Both the position numbers and the translations under genes were made by a program. From contig CM076139.1 in NCBI GenBank assembly GCA_038025085.1, positions 49,766,807-49,830,806 of the forward strand: a DNA stretch of 64,000 nucleotides. The letters are read 5' to 3'. Below are positions 48,901 through 60,954 of this stretch, in pieces. How positions within the stretch are numbered: the first letter of the stretch is position 1; each line of letters starts with the position of its first letter. The stretch is from Tetragonia tetragonoides. Taxonomy: Eukaryota; Streptophyta; Magnoliopsida; Caryophyllales; Aizoaceae. The notes beneath the pieces were generated by a model. It was not told where the DNA came from and searched no databases. It saw only the letters and a program-made list of their open reading frames with translations.

Positions 48901-51224
48901 CATGTCTACTTAATTGCTATTGTACTTCAGAATACCTCTCCGTGTACTAATTCTGTTTATCTGTGCAGCCTTTCCTGGAATTTCATGAAGACCCCGATTT
49001 AGAGGCTATCCAAGCATTTGCCAAGTAAGTACTTACCTTTAGGGTCTCTCCATAAAGTGTTGCTATCTTCCATATGAAACTGGGTCACTATGCTCAACTA
49101 TTTTAATTAAGTACATATATAAGTAGTTTTATATAGCTTCGGTCTTCAAATTAGTGGTGGAATATGCTGAACTGCCTATAAATCATAATGTTTGGGACAA
49201 CTTCGAAACTATTTGAAGGAAATGCTAGCACTCTACTATGTACAGTTAAGAAGACGGTGAGGGTGAAGCATGAGTTGGTGTTTGACTCCAAAGGCATGAA
49301 CAGAATTATCATTCATTTCCGACTTGTTGACAGACTTGCTATGAGTAGCTCACATCGCGCATAGCCTATAAGCTTAAGTGGATTCTTTTAGTTTCTATTG
49401 AACTGTTGAAGATGACAGTCACTTAAGTTTATGAGCATGAATATTGTTTTGATGAGGTGATGTAATTGCTTCTTAGGCCTAGCGAGGAATCTTATAATGG
49501 AGGAGGGAATGTTACATTCCGGGGAGATCTTGGAAACCATGACTATATAAGAAAGAGACTATTCCAAGCAAAGCTTCTTCTAGGGGATCCAGCACTTCAT
49601 TTCACTTACTCTGTAAGCCATCTACTTTTTGTCCAGACAGCCTAAATTATTTAGGTGTGTCTGATTAGTATCTTTGCTTCCCATTCGTTTTGATGATGGT
49701 TGTACAAATCATATTTTCCTGCTATGATGATTTCTTGAGTAATGTGATGCAAATATATCACCTCTTGAGCATCTAGGTTATATCCTTTCCTTGCTTAATA
49801 TTCCAAATAACATCCAAATGATGCCTATCTGCATACATTTGTATATTGTTTGCATAGCTTCTACGGCATACTTGGAGTTTAATGGAGATGTTTTCGGCTA
49901 TATACTATCAAAAATTATCAGATTTTGGTTGGTCATTGTTGAGAAAAAAAAAACTCTTGTCATCCTTAAGAGACACCTCTTTGTAAAAAGGAAAAATTGG
50001 TGCAAAGAGTGCCATTATCTGGATTTCCTATGATGACACTGTATAAAGATTCACGAGACAAATCCATACAATGTGGCCTATCCACATCCAGCTGCCTTTG
50101 GAGCAAATACAATTAAACTATATCTTCACAACAATCACTAGTTCACTCTAAGATAAGATCTTTTTAGTACTATCTCAATTCTTACTCCCTATCTGAGTCC
50201 AAGTTCATTAAAAACATTGTGTTGTCTAATTTTTTGTTTATCTTCGGAATCTATCTAGACTATGTGAAACAAGTTATATCTCTCATAAGATAGATATGTC
50301 TACTTTTTATGGTTGCCTATGGAGAACGTAAACAGGATGTTCTTTCAAGAAGACTTGGTCATTTTTTTATTTATTTTTAATCTGGAAACCATTGGGTTCA
50401 ACAGGTGAAACTATTTGGTTTTCTGTTATGACGTTAGGTGATGTTTTGCTTTCATGATTTCACCTGAACAGTGATTAATGCAATTTTAAATGCAGGTGAT
50501 TTCGGATGGGGACTCTCTGGTGGGCCTTTCTCTAGAGTTTTCTTCAATAGAAGATGACAGTGTATCCGTATTCCTTGCATCTCATGGAAACACTTTACTC
50601 ACCATGAGCCGGTTCTCTAGCAAGTTCAGTAAAGTAATTATGCCACAGCGAGTTACTAAACTAGAATCAGGGTGGGTCCAACAGGAGAATGTCATTGCAA
50701 TGCCAGGATATACACTGACGGGTATTCAGGCAGTATGCTACAAGTTGGAGCCTGAAATTCATGAAACTCGACTGAACTCTAGAACTAAAAGGGAAGAGAT
50801 ATCCGAGTACTACGCAATTCTTGGTAATCTCATAATTCAAACTCCTGGTCAGAATATAGAAGTTCCACCCTCTTCTTCATGGCTAGTTGAGGGTCAATCC
50901 ATAGATTGGGAAGATGGTCCAGAGCAATCTAAGTACGTTAACCTTGAGATTATATGGAGTTTGAAGGATGGAAATGATCTTAATAAATTTCACAAGTACC
51001 ATATTTATGTTGAGAAAATATCAGAAGATGAATATATGGCCGAAAAGCTTAAAGGAGTACAGGAATATCTTGGTGTGGCGCTAGTGGAAGTCTATTACGT
51101 CTCTAACTTGCTAGTTCCTTCTGGCATTTCTTCTATCAAATTTATTATCCAAGTTTGCGGCGTTGATGGGACTTGTCAACAACTGTCTGATTCTCCATCA
51201 TTTCACTTGGATGTTGAAGGTTAG
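39918..51224 (+). CDS. ENGase: Cytosolic endo-beta-N-acetylglucosaminidase (GH85)
   Basis: Eleven exons on the plus strand: 39918-40328, 41925-42062, 42686-42795, 42871-42982, 43058-43165, 43879-43991, 44426-44507, 45143-45223, 48969-49024, 49477-49612 and 50496-51224. Junctions are GT-AG and phases agree; the product is 691 aa, near the plant family's length. The enzyme cuts the chitobiose core of N-glycans, releasing free high-mannose glycans from misfolded or degraded glycoproteins. GH85 landmarks are LLVCHDMAGGYTDD and YGIWHWYLMDVFVYFSH in exon 1, FITEWDEG, and the catalytic N-x-E as N185/E187 in INMEV. Also seen are WYDSVTIHGDLLWQDQLN and GIDVFGRNTYGGGQWN. A beta-rich C-terminal part follows. 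The start MVSDQ was chosen because plant ENGases are cytosolic; in-frame ATGs at 39813 and 39681 would add a hydrophobic, basic extension. Confidence 0.94.
44930..45082 (+). mobile_element. SINE-like fragment in ENGase intron 7
   Basis: Contains gatggaaacagcctctctg, agggtaaggctgccgacccc and a closing gttgatgttgacgttgt-like run. This pattern is shared with the SINE at 55398-55515 and typical of plant SINEs ending in TTG repeats. Boundaries are approximate; no firm target duplication was established. Confidence 0.55.
47017..47295. mobile_element. TAG...CTA MITE with GGGTCGACCC words (hAT-like)
   Basis: A 279-bp element in ENGase intron 8. It starts taggcctgagcaacggg and ends catttgcccaggtcta, an inverted pair. 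Flanks ccctagaa (47009-47016) and ccttagaa (47296-47303) match at 7 of 8. The interior is a series of gggtcgacccgaccc-type words that are self-complementary. Confidence 0.75.
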
Positions 51225-54200
51225 CAGGTCTTTCCATTCATAGATCTGTAATCTGTTCTCTCATTGAATATTTGATTGTTATCATGGATTCTCTGGCCAC
51301 GATTTTTCAATGACAATAATATGAAATTTGCATGGCGTCATATATTGCCCTTACTAGGCAACAGAATTTTCTGGATTACTATCATGTCTTTGTCACTATA
51401 TGATGAAATATATGAGCTGATGTCACCTGGATTCAGCTTGCTGTCAATAGTTTTTCTGTGAAACCCACCTGCTTTTGCCTTTTCATGAAATTGAAAACAA
51501 AAAATCAGACTAATCATGAATCATTAAACAAATCTTTTATGTTGAGCCAAAAAAAAAAAAAATCTATAATAGGTAAAAGTTTATACTCTACTAATCTTCT
51601 GTTCTTGCATTCCAGTTTGCTAGAGATTCATCCATCCATAAGTTTTACTTAGAAACACAATTTTTTATTGGCCAACAACTTAGAAACAAAACTTTATTTT
51701 TGTAAAAAAATAATTTATTATCGGTTTTTTATATTAAGAAATGAAAAATACTGATCACAGGGAACAAGTAGGAGAGATCTTTACAACAAAAGAACAAAAG
51801 TAAAGCTAAAACAGTAAGGCCTTTTGATTCTCAGAATACCTTCCATTGGGGCCTCTTAGAGACTGTTTACGAGACTCCAAAGATTAACCAGCCAAATACT
51901 TTCCTTGTTTTGTGAAATATTCTACACCAAATTGTTATTACTAAACACCCGAATTAACCATTGCTTCCAGAACTACTTCTGACATATTTTCATGTCTACG
52001 AAATAAAAACCTAAGTGGGAAAAGACCCATTCATCGAATGCAAATAGCTGTTTATAATTTCCCACAAAAGACCCCACCAATATTTCTGGAATAATGTGGC
52101 ATGCTATACAGTTGATGGTTGTCAAACTGTATTATAATTAATAGCGAACTATGAAAAAGTAACAATAAGTAATTCACTGAAAATTGTTTAATGGTGAGCT
52201 TAAAGTAAATCATTCTTGTGGAGCCAAGTTAGCACATCATGCCATTTAGTCTATTAGTATTCTTGTGATTGGATTGCAAAGGAACATAAAGAGGAAATAT
52301 GGAGAAAACTAAAGAAGAAATGAAACAGGGGAAAGGGAAAGGAGTTGAAAAACCAAACTACCTTTTTTCTTTTCCTGGGAATAAGTTGTCCTCGAGCCCT
52401 CAAAACAGAAACAACCATAATTCCTATCCTTTTCGCCAGAAAGAAGCCAAAGTCGAGGTTGATGGTTGGATTTAAAACAAAAGGAAGGCATGCCTTTTTG
52501 TCATGTTATGTAGACTTTCCATCAAAATTTCGGCTTATATGATTGACCAAGAACTTCTTTCCCTCCTTATTTTGACTATTTTACTACCTTCTCTTCCTGT
52601 TTGTCTCCATAAATTCTTCATGTATGAAAACACCTCTATGTGTCATCTCTTCTAAGTCCTCTAATGAAAGTAGAAAATTCAGGTTACAATTACAAGGGTT
52701 ACAATCATTGACAATAAGGGTGTATTATCTTTTTCGCTCAGCTTACCTGACTTGGAATGACTGAAACTTACGTGAAGTGAAGTTGAACTGAACTAATAGT
52801 AACGTGTGAGAGAAAAAGCTTGTTGAAGACCATAACCGAGCTGGAAACTCACATGAAAAGGTAAAAAGAGCACACCTTGAGTTTTGATCTTCACCAAAAT
52901 AGTGCTGCAAAGAAGGATTTTTTTCTTTTTTGAGTGGGATAAGAAAAAAAAAATTCTTAAATACATGAAACATTCATAAAATTCCTAAATATTGCCAATA
53001 CAGGACATATTCAACGTGCTAAGCCCCAGGAAGCAATAGAACAAGAGAAAATATAGTAGAGAACTTTTTCCTACAAACAAATATGTTTAGAGGAAAGGCA
53101 AGGGGAAGTAAGGGAATAAATTAAAAGAAGGATAGAGGTCTTAGAGGGTCTGGGAAGTCCAACTTTTTAGGGTAAAACTTTTACATCTTTGACCTTCTTA
53201 AATTTTGCTTGTCACACTGAAATATTTCTGTTACTGTTGTTTCAATAACCCCTCTAACTCCTCATCTTATCATATGAGTCATACTAGTGTAACCAAATCC
53301 CTTCTATCCGGTTTCCTTCAAATCTTCATAACTAAATAACAGGTGAGATGAGAATCTTTGTGCCAAACAATGACTACTTATTTTTGTATAGTAAATCACA
53401 TAATGAAAGATTGCTATTTTCTTTGACATGCATATATACATTATGACTTATGTAGGTTTCTCTTAGTTACTCCATGTCAAACTGTTCTCTGCTAGGATTC
53501 AAGGTTAAATAATGCCTTAATAGAAGCGCAGTCACTGAAAAAGACAAAAAGGGAAAACACATTAATTACTGAGGATCAGTTGTTTATAAATGTAGGGTTC
53601 TATGCCTATTTTTTTTTATTATAATATTAAAGAAAGAACTACAGAAACAAAAGAGATGTGATTGGGATGGAGGAAAAACTTTGGAAGTTTGACTTGGGAA
53701 AATGCTTCGCTCAATAAACAACGGTTAGGAAGAATCTTGAGTCAGCCGTTGTCCCTGTTGCCTCTGCATTTTGTTTGCCCCCTTTTCTGTACTATAAAAA
53801 CATTACTTTTTGATTAGACATATAATTGTTAGGAGAGATGGATTTGTGAGAAACATGTTATGGCATTACAATATTTAGTGAGGATAATGTAATAAATCTT
53901 TTGTCTTGTATAGTATCTTGCCCATGAACTCAGCACTAACACTGCCTATCACGTGAAAAATCCGAGGAGTTGTCATCCAGCAACCTCCTCTAGTATAGAA
54001 ATTCTAGCTTCTCCTATCACAGTTAAGAAGTTACCTCAAAAGATCTTATGAAATATAGTTAGGTTTTTGTTACAGTGATTTCTGCTTCTAGTGTTTTGGT
54101 CTTTGTTTCAAAGTTTTGGATTCAACATTTTCAGTATCCTCCAATAAAACTAGGCAGATAATTGCAGTTTTTGAAGTTTGTAAGCTAAACTTATGAACAA

Positions 54201-55380
54201 GTATACATGGAAATATCTATCAGGATATGCACGTTTGACAAGTTACTAAAAAGTTTTGGTATATAGATTTCTTCAACTCATCTTGCTTCGTCTTTTAAGT
54301 CTTAACATCCTAGTTAAAAAAAAAAAAAACAAACAAAAGGCTTGTTTGTAGATATGTACTGTACACTTTCTGTTATGCAGCATTTAGCTAGAATCAAACA
54401 CAGATTATGCCACATTGTAACTATTTTTGAGCTTACCGTGACTGGAAATCTTGCTAGCTGTGAGTGTGAACCCATTACACATTACCCTTCGAAAGTTGCT
54501 TTCATGGTTTTATGACAGTTAAATGCTATTTGATTCTCTGCATCTTAGTCATATACAACAATTTTCTAAAATTTTCTGTTTTCCCCTTAGTTGTACTTAA
54601 AAGGTTTGGCTACAGTAGAAAATATATTTGGGAATGATAGTTTTTCCACTGTCTTTAAAATTAGTTTAACATTAATGATATGTACTGAACTTGATCAGAA
54701 ATCAAACATTATATATTTGTAAGAGTCCTGATGATAAGTTGATAACTGTTGCCAGTGTTCACTTTCCACATTGTAGCCATTATATTTATTTTCATCTCAC
54801 ATGCAAGTATGCAACTCTGTTTGGCCTCCTAAGTTCAGATAACCTGTTCTGAATTCTGATTGCTTTCCTGGTGCACATCCATCACTTGTATGTACTAAAA
54901 ATTCTGTTAAGAAAGATGTAACAGTTTGTCCAGCTATATATATTCAGTTTCGTTGGCAATTGGCAATTGCATTTTTCCTTCCTGTGCTCAGGATTAAAAA
55001 AATTACCCATTAGAGTTTACAACAGGGTGAACAGTGTTGTGTTTAGCTGCCTTTCTTTCAGAAAAAATTGGAAACATAGAAAGATTTTACTTTATTTTGT
55101 TGTAGAAAAAACAGAGAAAGATTTTAATTAAAGTTGAAATCTTTGCAATTTTTGGCTGCCTATTTTAGTGCATTTGTGTGTGAAATAAGATGGGAATGTG
55201 TGTCTAAACTATAAAGGAGCGCCGACCCTTTCTAGTGCTAATTAATTATACTAGCTTGGGAAACTGTTGGTGAAGATTCACTAAATCCAAACTATTAGGG
55301 AAAAAGATATACTCCATCTCCCTCGTGTTAGAGTTGACTCTTTCCACTTACCCTTGTTTTCAAACACTGATTTTATAATT
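51225..55380. other. Long intergenic spacer, ENGase to LBD gene
   Basis: The first few hundred bases are probably the ENGase 3' UTR. I see no gene, RNA gene or defined transposon in the rest: open frames are short, AT-rich and unrecognised, with scattered A- and T-runs. The stretch is single-copy-looking AT-rich sequence and may include distal regulatory DNA of the LBD gene. Confidence 0.5.
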
Positions 55381-55397
55381 TATAGTTAATATCACAA

Positions 55398-55515
55398 TTG
55401 TGGATCTTTCAGAAACAGTCTCTTTTCTAGGCGACTAGTTAAGGGTAAGACTGCGTACATTTGGAACTCCCCAGACCCCGCCCTAGGCGGGATACTCACT
55501 TGGTTGTTGTTGTTG
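55398..55515 (+). mobile_element. 5'-truncated SINE with 17-bp target duplication
   Basis: It contains gtggatctttcagaaacagt, gggtaagactgcgtac, ctccccagaccccgcc and a terminal ttgttgttgttg, hallmarks of a widespread plant SINE 3' half. It is flanked by tatagttaatatcacaa (55381-55397) and tatagtgaatatcacaa (55516-55532), which differ at one base. The tRNA-like head is missing. Confidence 0.8.
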
Positions 55516-55770
55516 TATAGTGAATATCACAAGTGAAATTCTTAATCTTGTATTTAGACCCTTTTCATTTCTTTATTCTCTAGCAAGAGCAAGAAAAAAG
55601 ATAAAAACATTTTTCAGTTTTTGGCCCTTGGAAAAAATGACTAGAATGGAATAACAGAGGGAGGAGAAAGATATGCTATATAGGATTCAAGCATGGGCAT
55701 GAATCAATATGCATGATCAGGAAAAAAAGGGCTACAACATGGAAGCCAATTGTATTAATACCATTATAAA

Positions 55771-56528
55771 TTATGAAACCATGTCATGTCCAAAGAAAGA
55801 CTCCCTTTTGAAGGAGTCTTGAATTACATGATGGTCACTTGAGGATGGAAAATTGAGGTATTGGTGGTGAGAAAGATTGTTGTGCAGGAGAAAAGACTTC
55901 TCATCTGGCTCAAAGTTGCTCTGTGGCGTTGCCATGTTGCTTGGTTCTTGCTGCATTTGGATGCAAAGTATCTCTGCTTGTGCCATTGCTAGTTGCATTT
56001 GCAGCTGTGAAACTTGATTTTGCAAGAAAGAGATGGCCCCAACGCAGCCGTAAACCGGGTCCCTCATCCTTGCATCTGCTTCATATACTAGGCTGCTCAC
56101 TGCATCTGCTCTTTGCTGCAATGGAAGCTCCTGTAGACGCAAAGAATCCAAGTCGAATGAGGTCTTGCAAGATAAAAGGGAGACATGTGCGCAACCTTAT
56201 AGTTGTGACGACAGAGAGATTGTTTCCATTAGACCTAAGATCCTAGTAATAATTATAGGATTAAAGAATATTTTGAGACCTTTAACTGTATAGTAATGAT
56301 ATAAACATGAAACTAAGAAGATATTTTTGTTTTTGCTATTTAGTGTCTTGTTTAGTTTCTGCTCACCTGTAACATTTTGCTGACATTGCTAGCACCAAAT
56401 ACTTTGTGAACGATGGCGAACTTGTGGGGATCATCAGATGGGAAGTAAGGAGCAAAAACGCAGTCCTTGGCGCATCGTCTGCGGAGCAGCTTGCAAGAAG
56501 CACAAGGTGAAGTTCCATTGCCTCCCAT
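55771..56528 (-). CDS. LBD12: LOB-domain transcription factor, LBD12-like
   Basis: Two exons on the minus strand, 56528-56367 and 56130-55771, joined in phase 0 exactly where LBD genes usually carry their intron (after KMLQ). The product is 173 aa. The N-terminal zinc-finger-like block is C9-x2-C12-x6-C19-x3-C23, the GAS block ends [11 protein letters not shown] (about 44-54), and DPVYG follows at 78-82. A leucine-zipper-like stretch uses L90, L97 and L101 ([19 protein letters not shown]). This is a class I LBD protein, a plant-specific DNA-binding regulator of organ boundaries and secondary growth. The start [12 protein letters not shown] and the CIQMQ segment after the zipper fit my memory of LBD12 (ASL5). 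The subgroup is inference; the family is certain. The variable tail is Q/N/S/H-rich. Confidence 0.95.
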
Positions 56529-56658
56529 TTCTTCTGAGTTTTGTGAAGAGAAGAAGATGAAGTAAGACAGGGAGAGTGTGTCTGTGTGGGAAACTGGGAA
56601 TGGATGGTGAGCTGATAAAACAAGCCTATGGCTTGAAAGGGTTGAGAAATTAGTCTGG

Positions 56659-56668
56659 TTATTTATAT
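56659..56668 (-). promoter_or_regulatory. Probable TATA box of the LBD gene
   Basis: The minus strand reads GGCAATATAAATAACC, 131-140 bp upstream of the LBD start codon. This fits a plant TATA box with a leader of about 100 bases. Confidence 0.55.
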
Positions 56669-56907
56669 TGCCAAATCATGTGTGAACCTTCGTGTACTTA
56701 ATTAATAATTAAAAAAATGTTGCAGAAAGGTCGTGATTAAAAAATCATTACACATACTTTTATGTTATAATGTCTGATATATGAGAGAAGTGACTATATC
56801 ATGGAGGTTTAGAAACAGTTCAAAACTTCAAATCATTTGGCATTTTGTTGGCAGCTAAAACAATGAGCTCTTGTTAACGTGATTTGGTGTCGAATGTCGG
56901 CTGCTTA

Positions 56908-57193
56908 GAGCTCGTTTACTTGCTAGTAATGCAATGTAATGAAATGCAATTATTTTATAGAGTAAATGTGGGGTGAAAAGTAAAGGAGTGAAAAGATAGG
57001 AATGGGAAAAATAAGTTTGATTGCATTATCCAATGTAATTACAATTACTCAACTTTTCCTATGTAATTATGATTAATTAGGATGGTGTAATCAATCTCAT
57101 TTTTCCCATATTCTTCCTCCTTTCTTTTTTCACCTCACATCTACCCTATAAAATAATTGCATTGTATTTGATTACAAGCAAGTAAACACCATA
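56908..57193. mobile_element. Tourist-like MITE near the LBD promoter
   Basis: A 286-bp element with inverted ends (ctcgtttacttgctagtaat at left; gattacaagcaagtaaacac at right) and longer imperfect arms including tgcaattattttatag. TTA flanks both sides (56905-56907 and 57194-57196), the target duplication of PIF/Harbinger-derived Tourist elements. It starts 380 bp upstream of the LBD start codon. Confidence 0.65.
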
Positions 57194-57823
57194 TTAGTAC
57201 TTTGTATTATTTCACACTATTTTCTCCATGCTCCATCCGTGCAATATGAATCGTCTGTCCTACTTTATGTGTCATTTTCTATCTTATTTCTTTATATATT
57301 TGACAACATCTAATTTTTCCAAACACCATCACTATAACATCTGCGGAGTACTTTGAATTTTTCCGTTGACAAGATTTGTAGGAGCTAGAATACTATAAAT
57401 CTAATCTTTTTATTTAGATTTTTCTCTTGGATCTTCTGTTCTCGTAAAAGGAAAAGGGAGAAAAAGAAAAAAGAGAGTGTTTCTGCCTAGAGGAATCTAA
57501 ATTAGTCCGTGTGTTTCCAAGTCAAATATAAAAACCAATCATTGAGGCCCCCTCAAAAAAAATAAAAAAAATCATTGAGGCCTAAATGCTTAAAGTTGGG
57601 GATTTACCTTTTGAGCATTAAATTCTTTCCCTCTTCCGTTGGTTTTCCCCATTTCTTGATTTGACTAATGTGTGCTCCTATTTTCGGCGGCAACATAACT
57701 GCTCCCTACCATGGTCCATACTCTTAAACCAATACGTCCTCCTAGTGGCATAACCAAATAGTACAATCCATCTCCTGTAAGGCCGCCTCAACTTGAGGCC
57801 TCCTATTGACACAATTAGATAGC

Positions 57824-58500
57824 TAGGTTGCACGGATATCGATACAGATACTAATACGGGTACGGATACGGATACGGATAAGAGATAATACAATTCTAAA
57901 TTTCCTAAGATATGGATACGGCAAAAATATAATATAAAATATATAATATAACAACTTAAAAAAAAAAAAAAAAAAAAGGTTAAGTACAATTCAATTTATG
58001 ACCTTTACTGACATTGTTAACATCTATATACCATTCACCACTAAGAATACAAGATCAGAGATGAAAAATGCGTGAGTAAGTTGATGACTAATTAGTTGCT
58101 GGTATGGATGTGTGGTAGATAGAGAGAGTTGGTGAACCGACCAACTGCTCCGGTAGGCGTAAGCCTTCGGATCAGACAAGATATAGGCTATGATCAGAGA
58201 GAAATGTCATTTCTTTTGAGTTGTATAAAGATATATATTAAAGAAATACCTAATCTTTGTTGCAAAGTATATAATCAATTGAAGTGTTTGCTGATTTGGT
58301 GTATCCTTAAAGTATCCACCGTGTACCCGAGGAGTATCTGTAATTATTTTGGGAAAAAACTAATACGAAAAAATATGATACTTCTCCGATACGTATTGGG
58401 TGCGTATTTCCAAATATCGGGCGTGTATCCTAAAAGTATCGGTATCCGAAACGTATCGGATACGGGATACAGTTGTTGGACCAGGTATTGGTGCAACCTA
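57824..58500. mobile_element. TAG...CTA foldback element with GATACGG words
   Basis: Starts taggttgcacggatatcg and ends gtgcaaccta, an inverted pair of 10 bp. Left interior repeats acggatacggatacgg; right interior has cgatacgtattgg, ggtatccgaaacgtatcgga and tacgggatac, largely inverted relative to the left. No target duplication was found. An A-run lies at 57958-57976. No coding capacity. Confidence 0.6.
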
Positions 58501-58635
58501 GCCAAATAGTAAAACACTCGCACTTTCTCACTCAACCCAAAAACCAACCACCCCAATTAAACAATAAAAAAACAGAACCCCAAATGCTTTCTCTCTCCTA
58601 ACGTTTTCTCTCCCCTCTGTATCTGCATCCTCACA

Positions 58636-58637
<2 letters not shown>

Positions 58638-58690
<53 letters not shown>
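58638..58690. repeat. (CT)n microsatellite
   Basis: An uninterrupted run of about 26 CT dinucleotides inside a pyrimidine-rich stretch (58590-58755). The stretch resembles a plant 5' leader and is followed by ATG at 58756. Confidence 0.95.
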
Positions 58691-58693
<3 letters not shown>

Positions 58694-58755
58694 CCGCTTT
58701 CTCTCTGATCGCGCTCTATCTCTCTCTCTCCTTGCGTTCTCTCTCTTTCTCTCTC

Positions 58756-58786
58756 ATGGCGAAGACAAATTCGAAGCAATTAACAG
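58756..58786 (+). other. Orphan start exon candidate
   Basis: After the CT-rich leader, ATGGCGAAGACAAATTCG opens a short frame (MAKTNSKQLT) that runs into a donor-like CAG|GTATAT near 58786. No downstream exon with protein character was found. It may be the first exon of a lost or captured gene, or chance. Confidence 0.25.
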
Positions 58787-59079
58787 GTATATATTTGATT
58801 TGAGTTAAGGAGTAATTTTGTTGATTGTGATTCCAAAATCATTTGATTTCGAATTAACCATTATAATAGGGAACAAATTGCGATATATGGCTTAACTTTT
58901 GCTACTTTATGCTAGTTTTAAATTGAGTTAGGGTTTTTCTATTGAGTTCATTGTTGTCTTTACTATTGGCTGTGTATTGAGATTTATTTTAGGATGTTAG
59001 GGTTTCAATTTTTGGTGACTCAAGTTTTTTAGATTATGCAATTTGGCTTGTTTGAATCGAATTTTCAGAGTTTTGATTA

Positions 59080-60923
59080 TAAGTATCAGTTTCTATTTTA
59101 GTAGTATCAGATTGTTATTTAGACGTATCATATTTCTCTCAGAAGTATCGGTTTTTTTTCTTGTAAGTATCAGTTTGTTATGTAGTTAAGATAACATGAA
59201 AATATTTAATCTACATTATCAAATATTTATTTGTTAGGAATAACTTTGAAAATTAGTGTTTGTGGTTATTGTATGAATGTGTATAGCTTTATACAACATG
59301 TTCTTAAGTCCAAATTTGTGAATGGAAAATGATTGTGAAGTGAGTGCTTTAAAATGCACATAAAGTATATGTATTTTAGTCAGTATTACTTAACATGCAT
59401 ACTTACAGTCTAACATGAATTTAGGTGTATCTATGACTCGATTTTTATTTGTGGTCGAAATATGCTCATGTATTATGAGTTTCACTTTCAGTATCAGTTT
59501 TTGTATCAATAATATCACTTTTTGTATCAACTGTATCAGTTGTTTGTCTATGTATCATTATGTTATTAAGCGCAATATTGTCAAAGTGATTACTTCATAT
59601 GCCAGTTTTTAGCCTATTAGGTATCAGTTTTTGACTCACAAGTATCAATTTTATTTCGTTTCTTAATAAATTTTTGTTGCCTATTATTTCACATGCTACA
59701 AAAAATGCATATTGTTTGTAGTATTAGTTTTTTGTGATACAGTGCATTTTTGTTAGCTGAAGTATTAGTTTTGTTTTTAATTGCTTGAAGTAAAAGCCTG
59801 GTACTATATGGAAAAGAATCAAGTTTTGAAATTCAGCAGTGAAACAGGGCAAATTCAGCATCCACAAAGTTAATACTACTCTGCGAGGGCCTGCTGACAA
59901 TGTTTCTTGGAAGAACCTTACTTGTTCTAACTTGGCACCACCAAAGCATGTGTTTATTCTCTGGTTGGTACTGCAAGGGCTATTAATAACCAAGCATAGA
60001 CTGTTCGCTTGGGAGATGCAATGTTTTTCATCATGTGTATTGTGTAAAGCACATGATGAAACTCTTCCACACCTCTTTTTTGCTTCCTCCTTTACTTGAG
60101 GCGTGTGGCAGCAAGTGTTTATTGGCTCGATTTTGATAAAAATGTTCTATTATGGGAGCATGCGTTAGCTTGGGTGTTAAAGAATACAAGAGGGATGCAT
60201 GTGAGAGTTGCGACACTATAAATGGCTTTCGCATCCATTGTCAACCATATATGGATTGAAAGGAACATAAGAGTTCTTCATAGTATGGAAGATACAACTA
60301 GAAAAATGATTTTGCAAATCAAGTTCCACATCTTTGTGCCAGCCTAGAGAAACCAGAAGTTGTCATGCTTCCTTGAGAGCTTGTGATGTAAAAATTGTGC
60401 CTTACTTTTAGTTCTTCTTGCTTGTGATTTATTGCAGGTCTGTGTTTAGCCTCCTTCATGTCTGGGGAGAGGCCCTTGGTTTTTTTATGTTGTAAGCTTA
60501 TAATGAGTGACCTGAGATAGGTTCCGCTTTGTAACTTCTCATGGTGATTAATTGTAGCATTACTTTTCTTTCACCATGTATCACTTTATTGCTTCTCGCT
60601 TCTATCGTTAAGCAAGTGATACCCTACCGTCAAAAACTAATACATTCCCGTCAAAACATGATACTTGATAGTTTTTTGGATAAAAAAAAAATGCAATGCA
60701 TGATTTTTATTTTTAGTTTAAAGTATTAGTTTTACTAAATACAATATCACTTTCTTCCCAATACAAATATCGCCCTTAATATATAGAATATTACTTTTCT
60801 TACATCCCGTACTAAATTTAAATTTTCTTGTATCACTTTTATCATTCAAAATGTAATACCCTACCATCGAAAACTAATACTTCCCAATCAAAAAGTGATA
60901 CCTACTAAAATGATGAAAACGAC

Positions 60924-60954
<31 letters not shown>

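Noticed and set aside
57824..58500. A CRISPR-like or satellite array
   Set aside because: GATACGG words are not regularly spaced and are inverted between the two halves; the structure is that of a foldback transposon.
58528..58779. Minus-strand frame rich in arginine and glutamate
   Set aside because: The RE-repeat protein is just the translation of the CT microsatellite on the opposite strand.
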